Of a stretch of DNA of 64,000 nt, positions 54,148-63,508 are shown piece by piece (the stretch's first letter is position 1; every line of letters begins with the position of its first letter). The notes under the pieces were generated by a model, which searched no databases, had not been told where the DNA came from, and saw only the letters and a list, made by a program, of their open reading frames with translations. The position numbers were made by a program, and so were the translations under genes. The stretch lies in contig NZ_CP031555.1 of NCBI RefSeq assembly GCF_003403095.1, forward strand, positions 2,832,001 to 2,896,000, in the 5' to 3' direction. This stretch comes from Thalassospira indica. GTDB lineage: Bacteria; Pseudomonadota; Alphaproteobacteria; Rhodospirillales; Thalassospiraceae.

Positions 54148-55245
54148 ATGGCAGACAGACAAAACGCTGTTGAACTGCACAATGTCGTTAAACGGTTTGG
54201 TGAATTCACCGCCGTCAAACGCATTGATTTGACCGTCCCGGACAACAGCTTTGTAACTTTCCTCGGTCCGTCGGGCTGCGGCAAGACAACGACGCTGCGC
54301 ATGATTGCGGGTCTGACCGATATCACCGAGGGGGATCTTCTGATCCGCGGTAAACGGGTCAACAGCCTGCCGATCCACAAACGCAACCTTGGCCTTGTGT
54401 TTCAGAACTATGCCCTGTTCCCGCACAAGACGATCTTTGACAACATCGCCTTTGGCCTGAAATACCGCAAGGTTTCCAAGGCCGACATTGCTGAGAAGGT
54501 CAACAAGGCGCTTGATCTTGTGCAACTGCCCCATGTCGCAGACCGTTATCCCAATCAGCTTTCCGGTGGTCAGCAGCAACGTATTGCGCTCGCGCGTGCG
54601 ATTGTGATTGAGCCGGATGTGTTGCTGCTTGATGAGCCGCTTTCGGCCCTTGATGCCAATCTGCGCGAAGAAATGCGTGTGGAGCTCAAACGCATCCAGC
54701 GCGAACTGGGCGTTGCCACAGTGTTCGTCACCCATGACCAGTCCGAGGCGCTTGCCATGTCCGACAAGCTGGTTGTCATGAATAATGGTTTTGTCGAACA
54801 GGAAGGCGCGCCCGAAGAAGTTTACAACAATCCGGCATCGGCCTTTGTTGCCGACTTCCTTGGTCATTCCAATATCATCCAAGCCAACCTTGGCAGCCCG
54901 GATGCCGCCTTTACCCAGGTGGCACTTGAAAGCGGTGAGACATTGCTGACCACGGACGAGCAGACCGCCAAGGCAAAGAATTCAAAAGATGTTCGCGCCG
55001 TAATCCGGGCCGAGAAAATTGATCTTTCCGAGGAAAACCGCGCCACCGATGGCGTAATCTCGATCCCCGGCAAGGTCAAAACCGTTGACTATCTGGGCCA
55101 ACAGGCCCGTTACTTTGTCGAGGCCAATGGCCGCGACTGGCAGGTCATCAACCCGATTGATACCCACCCCCATAAGGAAGGGGCCGATATCTTCATGCAT
55201 ATCGCGGCCCGTAATTGTGTGTTGTTACCCGGCCATCAGGATTAA
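54148..55245 (+). CDS. polyamine-type ABC transporter ATP-binding protein (PotA group)
   Basis: The 365-aa ATPase has Walker A GPSGCGKTT, signature LSGGQQQR, Walker B VLLLDEP, and a C-terminal TOBE domain. It couples ATP hydrolysis to the two permeases. The ATG at 54148 opens MADRQNAVELHNVVKRFGEF; a longer frame from 54100 runs into the upstream hairpin region. The aminotransferase gene follows after 29 bp, which ties transport to catabolism. Confidence 0.92.
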   Translation: MADRQNAVELHNVVKRFGEFTAVKRIDLTVPDNSFVTFLGPSGCGKTTTLRMIAGLTDITEGDLLIRGKRVNSLPIHKRNLGLVFQNYALFPHKTIFDNIAFGLKYRKVSKADIAEKVNKALDLVQLPHVADRYPNQLSGGQQQRIALARAIVIEPDVLLLDEPLSALDANLREEMRVELKRIQRELGVATVFVTHDQSEALAMSDKLVVMNNGFVEQEGAPEEVYNNPASAFVADFLGHSNIIQANLGSPDAAFTQVALESGETLLTTDEQTAKAKNSKDVRAVIRAEKIDLSEENRATDGVISIPGKVKTVDYLGQQARYFVEANGRDWQVINPIDTHPHKEGADIFMHIAARNCVLLPGHQD

Positions 55246-55274
55246 TCCTCCGCCGGTTCAGGAGAGCCACCAGA

Positions 55275-56651
55275 ATGACGCATGATCCCAAAAGCCCCGT
55301 CGGACATAACCGGGAATCCCGTCTGTTTTATCAAAGCCGGTCCCGCCGCCCGCTGATCGAACGATCAGAAAGCGTTTATATGTGGGATGTCGATGGCAAA
55401 CGTTATATCGATGCGTCCAGTGGTGCCATGGTCAGCAATATCGGCCATAGCGACCCGCGCGTAATCGCCGCAATGACCAAGCAGCTTGAAAAGGCCAGCT
55501 TCGCCTATCGCCTGCATTTCGAAAATGACGCGGCCGAAGACCTTGCCATCCGCCTTGCCGACCGTGCACCGGGTGATCTTGAACGCGTCTTCTTTGTTTC
55601 CGGCGGGTCGGAGGCGGTTGAAAGCTGCATCAAGCTTGCCCGGCAATATGCACTGGCCAAGGGCCAGGCACAGCGTACAAAGATCATCTCACGCTTTCCG
55701 AGCTATCATGGTGCGACACTGGGTGCGCTTGCCATTACCGGTTATACGCCGATGCATGCGCCCTTTGCCCCGATGATGGTCGATCAGCCGAAAATTCCCG
55801 CCCCGACATGCTATCTGGATCGTGATGATCTGAGCGATCATGAGCGCGGCATCAAATATGCCAACATGCTTGAAGCCGAAATCATCAAACAGGGCCCGGA
55901 AACAGTTCTTGGCTTCATCATGGAACCAGTCGGTGGGGCTGCCACTGGCGCACTGGTTGCACCCGACAGCTATTATGGCCGTATTCGCGAGATTTGCGAT
56001 CAATACGGCATTCTTCTGATCTATGACGAGGTCATGACGGGGGCCGGTCGTACCGGCAAGTATTTCGCCGCCGAGCATTGGGGCATCGTGCCCGATATCC
56101 TTGCCGTGTCCAAAGGACTGGCCGCCGGTTATGCGCCACTTGGTGCGATGATCGCACCGGATCGGATCGTTGGTCCGGTGCTTGATCATGGCGGGTTTAT
56201 TCATGGCTATACCTATGCCGGCAACCCGTTGGCCTGTGCGGCGGGTAATGGTGTTCTTGATGTGATTGAAGAAGACAATCTGCTTGAAAATGCTGCGACC
56301 AACGGTGCGGCACTCAAGGATGAATTGACCAAGCTTGCCGATGATTTCGCGATGATCGGTGATGTGCGTGGCAAGGGTTTGTTGCTGGCGATCGAACTGG
56401 TCAAGGATCGCGACAGCATGGAGCCGATTGATCCCAAACACATGGCGGCAGCGCGACTGGTTGATATCGCCTATGACATGGGCCTGATCATTTACTGGCG
56501 GCGCACACGCGGCGGGTATCGCGGTGATCATGTCATGGTCTGCCCGCCAATGACGATTACCAAGGAACAGTTTGCAGACATTCTGGTGCCGCTGCGCAAG
56601 GCACTGAGCGAACTGCAAGACGAACTCGTAGTCGCAGGAGCCTTCGCATGA
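55275..56651 (+). CDS. class III PLP-dependent aminotransferase of the BKACE operon
   Basis: The 458-aa enzyme has FVSGGSEAVESCIKLARQY for the cofactor phosphate, the DEVMTGAGRTGKYF motif and the Schiff-base Lys in AVSKGLAAGYAPLGAM. The class acts on amino groups away from the carboxylate, such as omega-amines and beta-amino acids. Its stop overlaps the BKACE start by 4 bp (ATGA), so the two products are made together. It probably supplies the beta-keto acid to BKACE from a beta-amino acid. AGGAGAG lies upstream of the ATG. Confidence 0.9.
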   Translation: MTHDPKSPVGHNRESRLFYQSRSRRPLIERSESVYMWDVDGKRYIDASSGAMVSNIGHSDPRVIAAMTKQLEKASFAYRLHFENDAAEDLAIRLADRAPGDLERVFFVSGGSEAVESCIKLARQYALAKGQAQRTKIISRFPSYHGATLGALAITGYTPMHAPFAPMMVDQPKIPAPTCYLDRDDLSDHERGIKYANMLEAEIIKQGPETVLGFIMEPVGGAATGALVAPDSYYGRIREICDQYGILLIYDEVMTGAGRTGKYFAAEHWGIVPDILAVSKGLAAGYAPLGAMIAPDRIVGPVLDHGGFIHGYTYAGNPLACAAGNGVLDVIEEDNLLENAATNGAALKDELTKLADDFAMIGDVRGKGLLLAIELVKDRDSMEPIDPKHMAAARLVDIAYDMGLIIYWRRTRGGYRGDHVMVCPPMTITKEQFADILVPLRKALSELQDELVVAGAFA

Positions 56652-57577
56652 GCCGCAAAGTCATCATCACCTGTGCGATTACCGGATCGGTTCATACCCC
56701 TTCCATGAGCCCGCATTTGCCGGTCACACCCGATGAGATCGCAACGCAGGCGATTGATGCTGCCAATGCCGGGGCATCGATCCTGCATCTGCATGCGCGT
56801 GATCCCAAAACGGGGTATCCAAGCCCGGATCCGGATGTGTTCATGCAGTTCCTGCCAAAAATCAAGGCGGCAACCAATGCAGTGATCAACATTTCCACCG
56901 GTGGCGGCATGAACATGAATGTTCGTGACCGCATCCGGGCCGCACGCGAAGCCGCGCCGGAAATGGCGTCACTGAACATGGGCACGATGAATTTCGGCCT
57001 GTTCCCGGCCCTTGCCGGGCGCAGCGAATGGAAACATGACTGGGAACCTGAATTCCTTGAAAGCAGCCGCGACTTTGTTTTCAAAAACACCTTTTCGGAC
57101 ATTGAAACCATTCTGGCCGATCTCGGGGAGGCCAATGGCACCCGGTTCGAGTTTGAATGCTATGACGTCGGCCATCTATACACGCTCGCGCATTTTGTCG
57201 ATCGCGGCCTGATCAAGGGGCCGATTTTCATCCAGTTCGTGTTGGGCGTTCTGGGCGGCATTGGCGCGGATCCAGACAATCTAGCCCATCTAAAACGCAC
57301 CGCTGACAAGCTGTTTGGTGATCAGTACCAGTTTTCAGTCCTCGGCGCCGGACGCCATCAGATGCCACTTGGCAGCATGTCAGCCGCGATGGGTGGCAAT
57401 GTGCGGGTCGGCCTTGAAGATAACCTGTATCTGAAAAAGGGCGAGCTGGCGCCAGACAACGCATCACAGGTGCGCAAAATCCGCGAAGTGCTTGACGGGT
57501 TGTCGCTTGAAATCGCAACCCCGGATGAGGCCCGTGCGCTTCTGAGCCTGAAAGGTGGCGACAAGGTCGCCTTCTGA
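56648..57577 (+). CDS. beta-keto acid cleavage enzyme (BKACE, DUF849)
   Basis: The 309-aa TIM-barrel protein shows the family start MSRKVIITCAITGSVHTPSM, the zinc-binding HLHARDP, the STGGG substrate loop and QFVLGVLGG. BKACE enzymes combine a beta-keto acid with acetyl-CoA to give acetoacetate and a new acyl-CoA. Kce, which acts on 3-keto-5-aminohexanoate, is the founding member; many others have unknown substrates. The overlap with the aminotransferase suggests a keto acid made by transamination. Confidence 0.92.
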   Translation: MSRKVIITCAITGSVHTPSMSPHLPVTPDEIATQAIDAANAGASILHLHARDPKTGYPSPDPDVFMQFLPKIKAATNAVINISTGGGMNMNVRDRIRAAREAAPEMASLNMGTMNFGLFPALAGRSEWKHDWEPEFLESSRDFVFKNTFSDIETILADLGEANGTRFEFECYDVGHLYTLAHFVDRGLIKGPIFIQFVLGVLGGIGADPDNLAHLKRTADKLFGDQYQFSVLGAGRHQMPLGSMSAAMGGNVRVGLEDNLYLKKGELAPDNASQVRKIREVLDGLSLEIATPDEARALLSLKGGDKVAF

Positions 57578-57635
57578 CGGCAGGACCGACAAAGCCACCA
57601 CCGTTTGACCACGCATTCACTGAAAGGCGGCAGAG

Positions 57636-58679
57636 ATGATGCATGCCTATTTCTCAGACGATCAGCTTCGCCATCACGGCAAGACATTCATTGTCGCGGG
57701 CGAGAAGAAGCCGATCCCGGAAGTCCCGAAGCGCGCCGAAATTCTGCGCGGTGCCGTATCACGTCTGGGTCTTGATCTTCAAAGTCCTACTGATGCAGGC
57801 CTTGCCCCGATTGCGGCCATTCACGATGCGCAATATCTGAACTTCCTGCAGACCATTCATGATGAATGGCAAAATGTCGGCGGCGCGGAACAGGTTATTC
57901 CAAATATCCATCCGTTTGATCGCAACGGTCCTTACCCGCGCCATCCGGCGGGCAAAGCCGGTTTTCATCTTGGCGATACATCCTGCCCGGTATCAGAAAC
58001 GACGTGGAACTCGGCCTATGCCAGTGCGCAAACCGCAATTGCCGCGGCCCTGCATGTCCGTGATCAGGGGGCGAATAACGCATATGCCCTTTGCCGCCCA
58101 CCCGGACACCATGCCAGTGGCAATCTTGCAGGCGGGTTTTGTTATCTGAACAACAGTGCGATTGCAGCCCAGGAACTGCGCGCAAAACATGACCGCGTCG
58201 CGATCCTTGATATCGACCTGCATCACGGTAACGGCACGCAGCATATTTTCTATGACCGGTCTGATGTCATGACCCTGTCGATCCATGCCGACCCGCTGGA
58301 TTTTTATCCGTTTTACTGGGGTCACGCCGAGGAGATCGGGGAAAAAGACGGGCTTGGCTTTAACCATAATCAACCCCTGCCCCTTGGCAGTGGTGATGCG
58401 GTGTTTCTTGATGCGCTTGACCGGGCATTGGCAAAGATCGACGATTTCGGTGCTGATGCGGTTGTCATTGCGCTTGGCCTTGATGCATCGCGTGATGATC
58501 CGTTTGGTGGGCTGACAGTAAGCCCCGATGGTTTTGCCCGGATCGGCGAAAAAATTGCCACGCTTTCGCGCCCAACCGTGTTAGTGCAGGAAGGTGGCTA
58601 TGTTAGTGAAACGCTTGCAGAAAACCTGTATCAATTCATCAGTGGCTTTGGCGCGACCAGCACAACAAACACGATTTAA
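57636..58679 (+). CDS. acetylpolyamine amidohydrolase (histone-deacetylase family)
   Basis: The 347-aa enzyme has His158-His159 in RPPGHHASG, zinc ligands Asp194 and His196 in DIDLHHGNG and Asp283 in GLDASRDDPFGG, and the transition-state Tyr in QEGGYVSETLAENLYQF. These match acetylpolyamine amidohydrolase of Mycoplana at nearly the same positions. It removes acetyl groups from acetylated polyamines or similar amines. Within this operon the substrate could be a side-chain acetamido group either before or after BKACE action. Confidence 0.9.
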   Translation: MMHAYFSDDQLRHHGKTFIVAGEKKPIPEVPKRAEILRGAVSRLGLDLQSPTDAGLAPIAAIHDAQYLNFLQTIHDEWQNVGGAEQVIPNIHPFDRNGPYPRHPAGKAGFHLGDTSCPVSETTWNSAYASAQTAIAAALHVRDQGANNAYALCRPPGHHASGNLAGGFCYLNNSAIAAQELRAKHDRVAILDIDLHHGNGTQHIFYDRSDVMTLSIHADPLDFYPFYWGHAEEIGEKDGLGFNHNQPLPLGSGDAVFLDALDRALAKIDDFGADAVVIALGLDASRDDPFGGLTVSPDGFARIGEKIATLSRPTVLVQEGGYVSETLAENLYQFISGFGATSTTNTI

Positions 58680-58690
58680 GAAGGCCCCAC

Positions 58691-59836
58691 ATGACCCATT
58701 CGGACATCCTGATTATCGGCGGCGGCATTGCCGGAATGTCAGCTGCATTCTTTTTGGCCAAGGCGGGTAAATCCGTCACCGTCCTAGAACGCGAAGACCA
58801 GCCGGGCTATCACAGCACCGGGCGGTCGGCTGCGCTTTATAGCGAAACCTATGGCCCGAAAATCATCCGCAAGATGTCAACCGCCAGTCGGGCTTTCTTC
58901 ATCACCCCACCAGATGGATTTACCGAAAACCCGATCCTGACCCCGCGCGGCATCATCATGACCGCAGCCCCCGGCGAAGAAGCCGAGCTTGACGCCATCC
59001 TGTCGGAGGGCCGCGCGAATGGTGCCAACTTTGTTGAACTGACGCCAGATGAGCTCAAGGAAATCGTGCCGGTCATTCATACCGACCGAGTTGCCAAGGC
59101 GGCATATGAACCCGATGCCATGGATATTGATGTGCATGCACTGCACTGGGGCTTTATTCGCCAGTTCAAGGCGCTTGGCGGCACCTTGATCACCAAGGCC
59201 GATGTCAGCGCGATTGGCAAGGCAGATGGCAAATGGCAAGTCACACTCGCCAAAGGTGATGTCTATACCGGTGATGTCGTTGTAAATGCCGCCGGTGCTT
59301 GGGCTGATGACATCGCGACCAAGGCCGGTGTCAAACCGCTTGGCATCGTGCCCAAACGCCGCACAGCGGTGATGGTTGATGTTCCGGCCGACGTAAAGCC
59401 GCATGGCTGGCCGTTGGTCGCAAGCCTTGATGAGACGCTTTATTTCAAGGAAGATGCCGGTCGCTTGCTGGTGTCGCCGGCAGACACCACACCGACCGAG
59501 CCGCATGATGTTCAGCCCGAAGAACTTGATATCGCGATTACCATTGATCGCCTGATGACGGCCACCAGCATCGAGGTCCGCCGCCCGGGTGAAAGCTGGG
59601 CGGGCTTGCGCAGCTTCTTTGCTGATGGCGATCCGGTTTCAAGCTTTGATCCCGCTGATGACAGTTTCTATTGGCTGGCCGGTCAAGGCGGATACGGCAT
59701 TCAGACCGCACCGGCGATGGGCGAATATGCCGCAAGCATCATCACGGGCAAGGGTATCCCGCCGCAGATGGAAAAACTTGGCGTCACCAAAGATGCCCTG
59801 TCGGCAACTCGCCCCACCCTTGTTACCGGCAAGTAA
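58691..59836 (+). CDS. FAD-dependent amine/amino-acid oxidoreductase (DAO family)
   Basis: The 381-aa flavoprotein starts ILIIGGGIAGMSAAFFLAKAG with an acidic VLERED end and a STGRSAALYSE stretch, then the C-terminal WLAGQGGYGIQTAPAMGEYAA contact. It probably oxidises an imino or amino acid and yields an imine, the kind of product RidA at the operon end would clear. It starts 11 bp after the deacetylase gene. The exact substrate is unknown. Confidence 0.87.
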   Translation: MTHSDILIIGGGIAGMSAAFFLAKAGKSVTVLEREDQPGYHSTGRSAALYSETYGPKIIRKMSTASRAFFITPPDGFTENPILTPRGIIMTAAPGEEAELDAILSEGRANGANFVELTPDELKEIVPVIHTDRVAKAAYEPDAMDIDVHALHWGFIRQFKALGGTLITKADVSAIGKADGKWQVTLAKGDVYTGDVVVNAAGAWADDIATKAGVKPLGIVPKRRTAVMVDVPADVKPHGWPLVASLDETLYFKEDAGRLLVSPADTTPTEPHDVQPEELDIAITIDRLMTATSIEVRRPGESWAGLRSFFADGDPVSSFDPADDSFYWLAGQGGYGIQTAPAMGEYAASIITGKGIPPQMEKLGVTKDALSATRPTLVTGK

Positions 59837-59885
59837 ATCATCGGCAACTAAATCAACGGAACCGGCCGTTTTTGGAGAACCACCA

Positions 59886-61172
59886 ATGACAGACTTTGAT
59901 CGCGCTGCCCTTCGCGAAGCTGTTTCAAAGCGCACCCAAAGTGCCATAGATGATTTGTGCGCGCTGGTGCGTCATGACAGCCTGCTTGGCAACGAGGCAT
60001 CGGCACAGGACTGGATTGCCAACAAGTTTGCTGCGATGGGGCTCGATGTCGAACGGGTCAAGATTGATATCAGCGCCTTACGCGATCAGCCGGGCTTTTC
60101 CCCGCCGGTGATTGACGGCTATGACGGGCGTGAAAACGTTGTTGGCCTGCATCGCCCGCAAAACCCGACCGGGCGCAGCCTGATCCTCAATGGTCATATG
60201 GATGTCGTGCCGACCGGTCCGGCGGAACAATGGCGGTTTGGTCCCTTTACCCCGCATGTCGAGGATGACTGGATTTACGGCCGTGGTGCGGGCGATATGA
60301 AGGCCGGGATTATTGCCTATTGCCAGGCGCTTCAGGCCCTGCACGATATTGGCCTTGAACCCGCCGCCCCGGTCACCCTGCAATCGGTGATCGAGGAAGA
60401 ATGTACCGGCAATGGCGCACTGGCCTGCCTGCATGCCGGGTACAAGGCCGATTGCGCCATCATTCCCGAACCGTTTAACCAGACCCTGATGACCGCCCAG
60501 CTTGGTGTCATGTGGTTCCAGATCCATGTATCGGGCAGCCCGGCACATGTTCTCGATACCTCTGCTGGCAGCAACGCGATTGAGGCGGCCTTTGGTTTCT
60601 TTGAAACCCTGAAGGAAGTCGAGGAAATCTGGAACCACCCGACCCACCGTCATGCGGCATTTGGTGCGCATGTCCATCCGGTGAACTTCAATCTGGGCAA
60701 GATTGAAGGCGGCGAATGGGCGTCCACCGTGCCGCCGGTTTGCACCGCTGATATCCGTGTTGGGTTCTATCCGGGCATGGAGCTTGAAAAGGTGCGCGAA
60801 ACCGTTGAGGCCGTGAAGCAAAGCGCGCTTGATAACCACCCTTCCTGCAAAGGGGCCAAGATCGAGATCACCTATCGCGGTTTTCAGGCCGAAGGCTGCG
60901 AGATGGATATCAATCATCCGATGATGTCGATGATTGGCGACATTCATCAGGAAGTGACAGGCAAGGAGATCAGAAACCTTGCCTCGACCGCGACGACCGA
61001 TGCGCGCTTTTTCCAGATTTATGGCAACATCCCGGCGACTTGTTATGGCCCCAAGGCCGAACGCATTCACGGGATTGATGAACGGGTTTCGATTGCATCC
61101 ATGATGGAAGTCACCGAGGTGCTTGCCCTGTTCATTGCCGACTGGTGCGGTGTGCAAAAGCGTCCTACCTAA
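59886..61172 (+). CDS. M20-family (ArgE/DapE-type) deacylase
   Basis: The 428-aa zinc peptidase-like protein shows LNGHMDVVPTGP, GRGAGDMKAG with the bridging Asp, and VIEEECTGNGALA with the catalytic Glu pair. The family removes acyl groups from N-acyl amino acids. The ATG at 59886 follows GGAGAACCACC; the longer frame from 59589 lies in the previous gene. With the HDAC-like enzyme it gives the operon two different deacylases. Confidence 0.9.
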   Translation: MTDFDRAALREAVSKRTQSAIDDLCALVRHDSLLGNEASAQDWIANKFAAMGLDVERVKIDISALRDQPGFSPPVIDGYDGRENVVGLHRPQNPTGRSLILNGHMDVVPTGPAEQWRFGPFTPHVEDDWIYGRGAGDMKAGIIAYCQALQALHDIGLEPAAPVTLQSVIEEECTGNGALACLHAGYKADCAIIPEPFNQTLMTAQLGVMWFQIHVSGSPAHVLDTSAGSNAIEAAFGFFETLKEVEEIWNHPTHRHAAFGAHVHPVNFNLGKIEGGEWASTVPPVCTADIRVGFYPGMELEKVRETVEAVKQSALDNHPSCKGAKIEITYRGFQAEGCEMDINHPMMSMIGDIHQEVTGKEIRNLASTATTDARFFQIYGNIPATCYGPKAERIHGIDERVSIASMMEVTEVLALFIADWCGVQKRPT

Positions 61173-61218
61173 ATCTCAATTCGAATAATATATCCAATGC
61201 TTTAACAAGGAGCGTTTC

Positions 61219-61566
61219 ATGAGCATCCAGCGTCTTCACACCGGCCCGCGTATGAGCCAGGCCGTTGTCCATGGCAACACCATCTATCTTGCCGGTCAGG
61301 TTGGTAACCCCGACAGCGACATCACCAATCAGACCAAGGAATGCCTTGAAAAGGTTGATGCACTTCTGGCCGAATGCGGCTCCAGCAAAGAAAACATCCT
61401 GTCGACCACCGTCTGGCTTGCCGACATGAAAGACTTTGCGGCAATGAACGCCGTTTGGGATGCATGGGTCCCGCAGGGTCACACCCCGGGTCGTGCCTGC
61501 GGCGAAGCAAAGCTTGCCACCCCGGATTACCTGGTTGAGTTCATTGTGATTGCGGCCAAGCCGTAA
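61219..61566 (+). CDS. RidA-family enamine/imine deaminase
   Basis: The 115-aa protein has the RidA core, including GNTIYLAGQVG and the substrate-binding Arg in HTPGRACGEAKLATP. RidA proteins hydrolyse reactive enamines and imines formed by PLP and flavin enzymes, both of which are encoded in this operon. It is the last gene before a strong terminator. Confidence 0.9.
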   Translation: MSIQRLHTGPRMSQAVVHGNTIYLAGQVGNPDSDITNQTKECLEKVDALLAECGSSKENILSTTVWLADMKDFAAMNAVWDAWVPQGHTPGRACGEAKLATPDYLVEFIVIAAKP

Positions 61567-61587
61567 GTCACTTTGGCATCAATAAGA

Positions 61588-61622
61588 AACGCCTGACACG
61601 GGAAACCGGTCAGGCGTTTTTT
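61588..61622. terminator. terminator at the end of the BKACE operon
   Basis: AACGCCTGAC (61588-61597) and GTCAGGCGTT (61609-61618) form a perfect 10-bp stem, followed by TTTTTTG on the plus strand and GTTTCTTATT on the minus strand. It serves the RidA gene and probably the convergent OsmC fusion gene. Confidence 0.92.
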
Positions 61623-61644
61623 GTTTCATCGGAAATCTGGCGGG

Positions 61645-62877
61645 CTAAACCCGGTCTTCGCGCGTGACGATCAGGGATGTCGCCTCAAGCGTTCTGTGCA
61701 CCGGGCACTTATCAGCAATCTCGATCAGGCGTTGACGGGTTGCATCATCCAGATCGCCGGTGAACCGGATGATGCGTTCGAACCGGTCGATCTTGCCGCC
61801 CTTTGCCGAATGCTGTTCGCCGCATTCCGCGCAATCATCGGCATGGACTTTTTGATGCAGGACTTCAGCACGGATGGAATCAATCGGGATCCCCTTATGA
61901 TCGGCATACATCCGGATCGTCATTACCGTGCAACTGCCAAGGGCGGTTGACAGATAATCATAGGGCGACGGTCCACTATCGAGCCCGCCAACCTTTTGCG
62001 GTTCGTCGGCAAGCAGGCGGTGCTTGCCCGCCATGACCATCGACTGGAACTTACCAAGGCCGGTTTCACGGACAATCACACCTTCGCCGATATCCGGTTT
62101 TGCCGATTTGCCTGCCGGCAGATATCGTTTTGCCCATGCGGCAATCACGGACGCAGCGTACTGCGCATCATCAGGATCGCTCAGCAAATGGTCTGCCTGA
62201 TCGAGCGAGACAAAGCTTTTGGGATGCTTGGCAGCGTCAAAAATCTTGCCGGCATTTTCAATCCCGACAGTCTGATCAAGCGGCGCATGCAGGACCAGAA
62301 GCGCCTTTTTCATCTTCGCCACCTGTGTTGGCAGATCATATCCACCAAGGTCATCGACAAACTGCTTGCGAATGACAAACGGCCGCCCGCCAAGGCAAAC
62401 TTGGGCCTCGCCCTTTTCGCGGATTTCATCAAGATGATCGGCAAAGTTATGGGTGACGTGATGGACATCTGCCGGTGCGCCGATGGTTGCAACCGCCGTT
62501 GCCTCCTTGATGCGATCGGCCACCGCCAGAACCGCCGCCCCACCAAGTGAATGTCCGATCAAAAGTTTGGGGGCCTCGAACGCGTCACGCAGGAAATCGG
62601 CCGCGCGTTCAAGGTCATCAAGGTTGGATGTAAAGTTGGTCGAGGCGAAATCACCGCCCGATCCACCCAGCCCGGTAAAGTCAAACCGCAGCACACCGAT
62701 GCCCTCAATCGTGAGCGCCTCGGCAATTTTGCGGGCCGCAATCAGATCCTTGGTACAGGTAAAACAATGGGCAAACAGCGCATAGGCCTTGACCGGGCCA
62801 GTCGGCAGGTCCAGCCGCGCGGCCAGTTCGGCACCATGGGCCCCTTCAAATGTCACCTTGATCGGTTTTCCGGGCAT
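61645..62877 (-). CDS. alpha/beta hydrolase-OsmC fusion protein
   Basis: The 410-aa protein has an N-terminal alpha/beta hydrolase (about 1-250) with the nucleophile elbow GHSLGGAAV and a His in LDQADHLLSDP. The C-terminal OsmC domain (about 265-410) carries the peroxidatic cysteines in LGSCTVMTIRMYAD and DKCPVHRTLE. OsmC proteins reduce organic hydroperoxides. The fusion may release and then detoxify a lipid or ester peroxide; this is an inference. It is a single gene with its own start context. Confidence 0.92.
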   Translation of the reverse strand: MPGKPIKVTFEGAHGAELAARLDLPTGPVKAYALFAHCFTCTKDLIAARKIAEALTIEGIGVLRFDFTGLGGSGGDFASTNFTSNLDDLERAADFLRDAFEAPKLLIGHSLGGAAVLAVADRIKEATAVATIGAPADVHHVTHNFADHLDEIREKGEAQVCLGGRPFVIRKQFVDDLGGYDLPTQVAKMKKALLVLHAPLDQTVGIENAGKIFDAAKHPKSFVSLDQADHLLSDPDDAQYAASVIAAWAKRYLPAGKSAKPDIGEGVIVRETGLGKFQSMVMAGKHRLLADEPQKVGGLDSGPSPYDYLSTALGSCTVMTIRMYADHKGIPIDSIRAEVLHQKVHADDCAECGEQHSAKGGKIDRFERIIRFTGDLDDATRQRLIEIADKCPVHRTLEATSLIVTREDRV

Positions 62878-62977
62878 CGTCTTTCTCCTGACCTTTGCGG
62901 GGTGAAATCATACTGCTATTTCAGGTAAGTGCCGATAATATCCTTCTTGATGCCACCTTAACACGGACAGTTCAGTG

Positions 62978-63487
62978 ATGATCGTTCAAACCGAACGCAC
63001 AATTTTGCGAGAAGCCACACATGACGACGCCCCGTTCATTCTTCAGCTGCTAAATGAGCCCGGATGGCTTCGGTTTATCGGCGATCGCAACATTCATGAC
63101 CTTCAGGCGGCGCGGGATTATATCGATCTGCGTTTTCGCGAAAACTATGACAAGCTTGGCTTTGGGATGTGCGTTGCACTGGAGAAACAAGGCCAGAGCC
63201 CGATTGGCCTGATCGGCTTTGTAAAGCGTGACACGCTTGATGCACCTGATATCGGCTATGCCGTGACCGAGACACATCAGGGCAAGGGATATGCCTATGA
63301 AGTCAGTTCGGCACTGATTAATCATGGTTGGCATCACTACGGGTTTGACAAGATTTATGGCTATTGCCTGCCTGACAATATCGCGTCTGTTCGGATGCTT
63401 GAAAAGCTTGGCCTGACTTATCTGCGCGATCAGGATGTCAATCAGTCTGGCGAAATGTGCAGGCTTTATGTGGCAACCCGCCCCTAA
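62978..63487 (+). CDS. GNAT acetyltransferase, RimJ/RimL type
   Basis: The 169-aa protein starts MIVQTERTILREATHDDAPF and has the acetyl-CoA region DIGYAVTETHQGKGYAYEVSSALI and DNIASVRMLEKLGL, typical of this subfamily of protein or small-molecule N-acetyltransferases. The ATG at 62978 is taken; a GTG one codon earlier is possible. The acceptor is unknown. Confidence 0.88.
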   Translation: MIVQTERTILREATHDDAPFILQLLNEPGWLRFIGDRNIHDLQAARDYIDLRFRENYDKLGFGMCVALEKQGQSPIGLIGFVKRDTLDAPDIGYAVTETHQGKGYAYEVSSALINHGWHHYGFDKIYGYCLPDNIASVRMLEKLGLTYLRDQDVNQSGEMCRLYVATRP

Positions 63488-63508
63488 AACGCATCGCAAA
63501 GACCAAAA

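Noticed and set aside
60078..61157. 359-codon minus-strand frame inside the M20 deacylase region
   Set aside because: It lies entirely opposite a convincing zinc hydrolase and has no recognisable domain.
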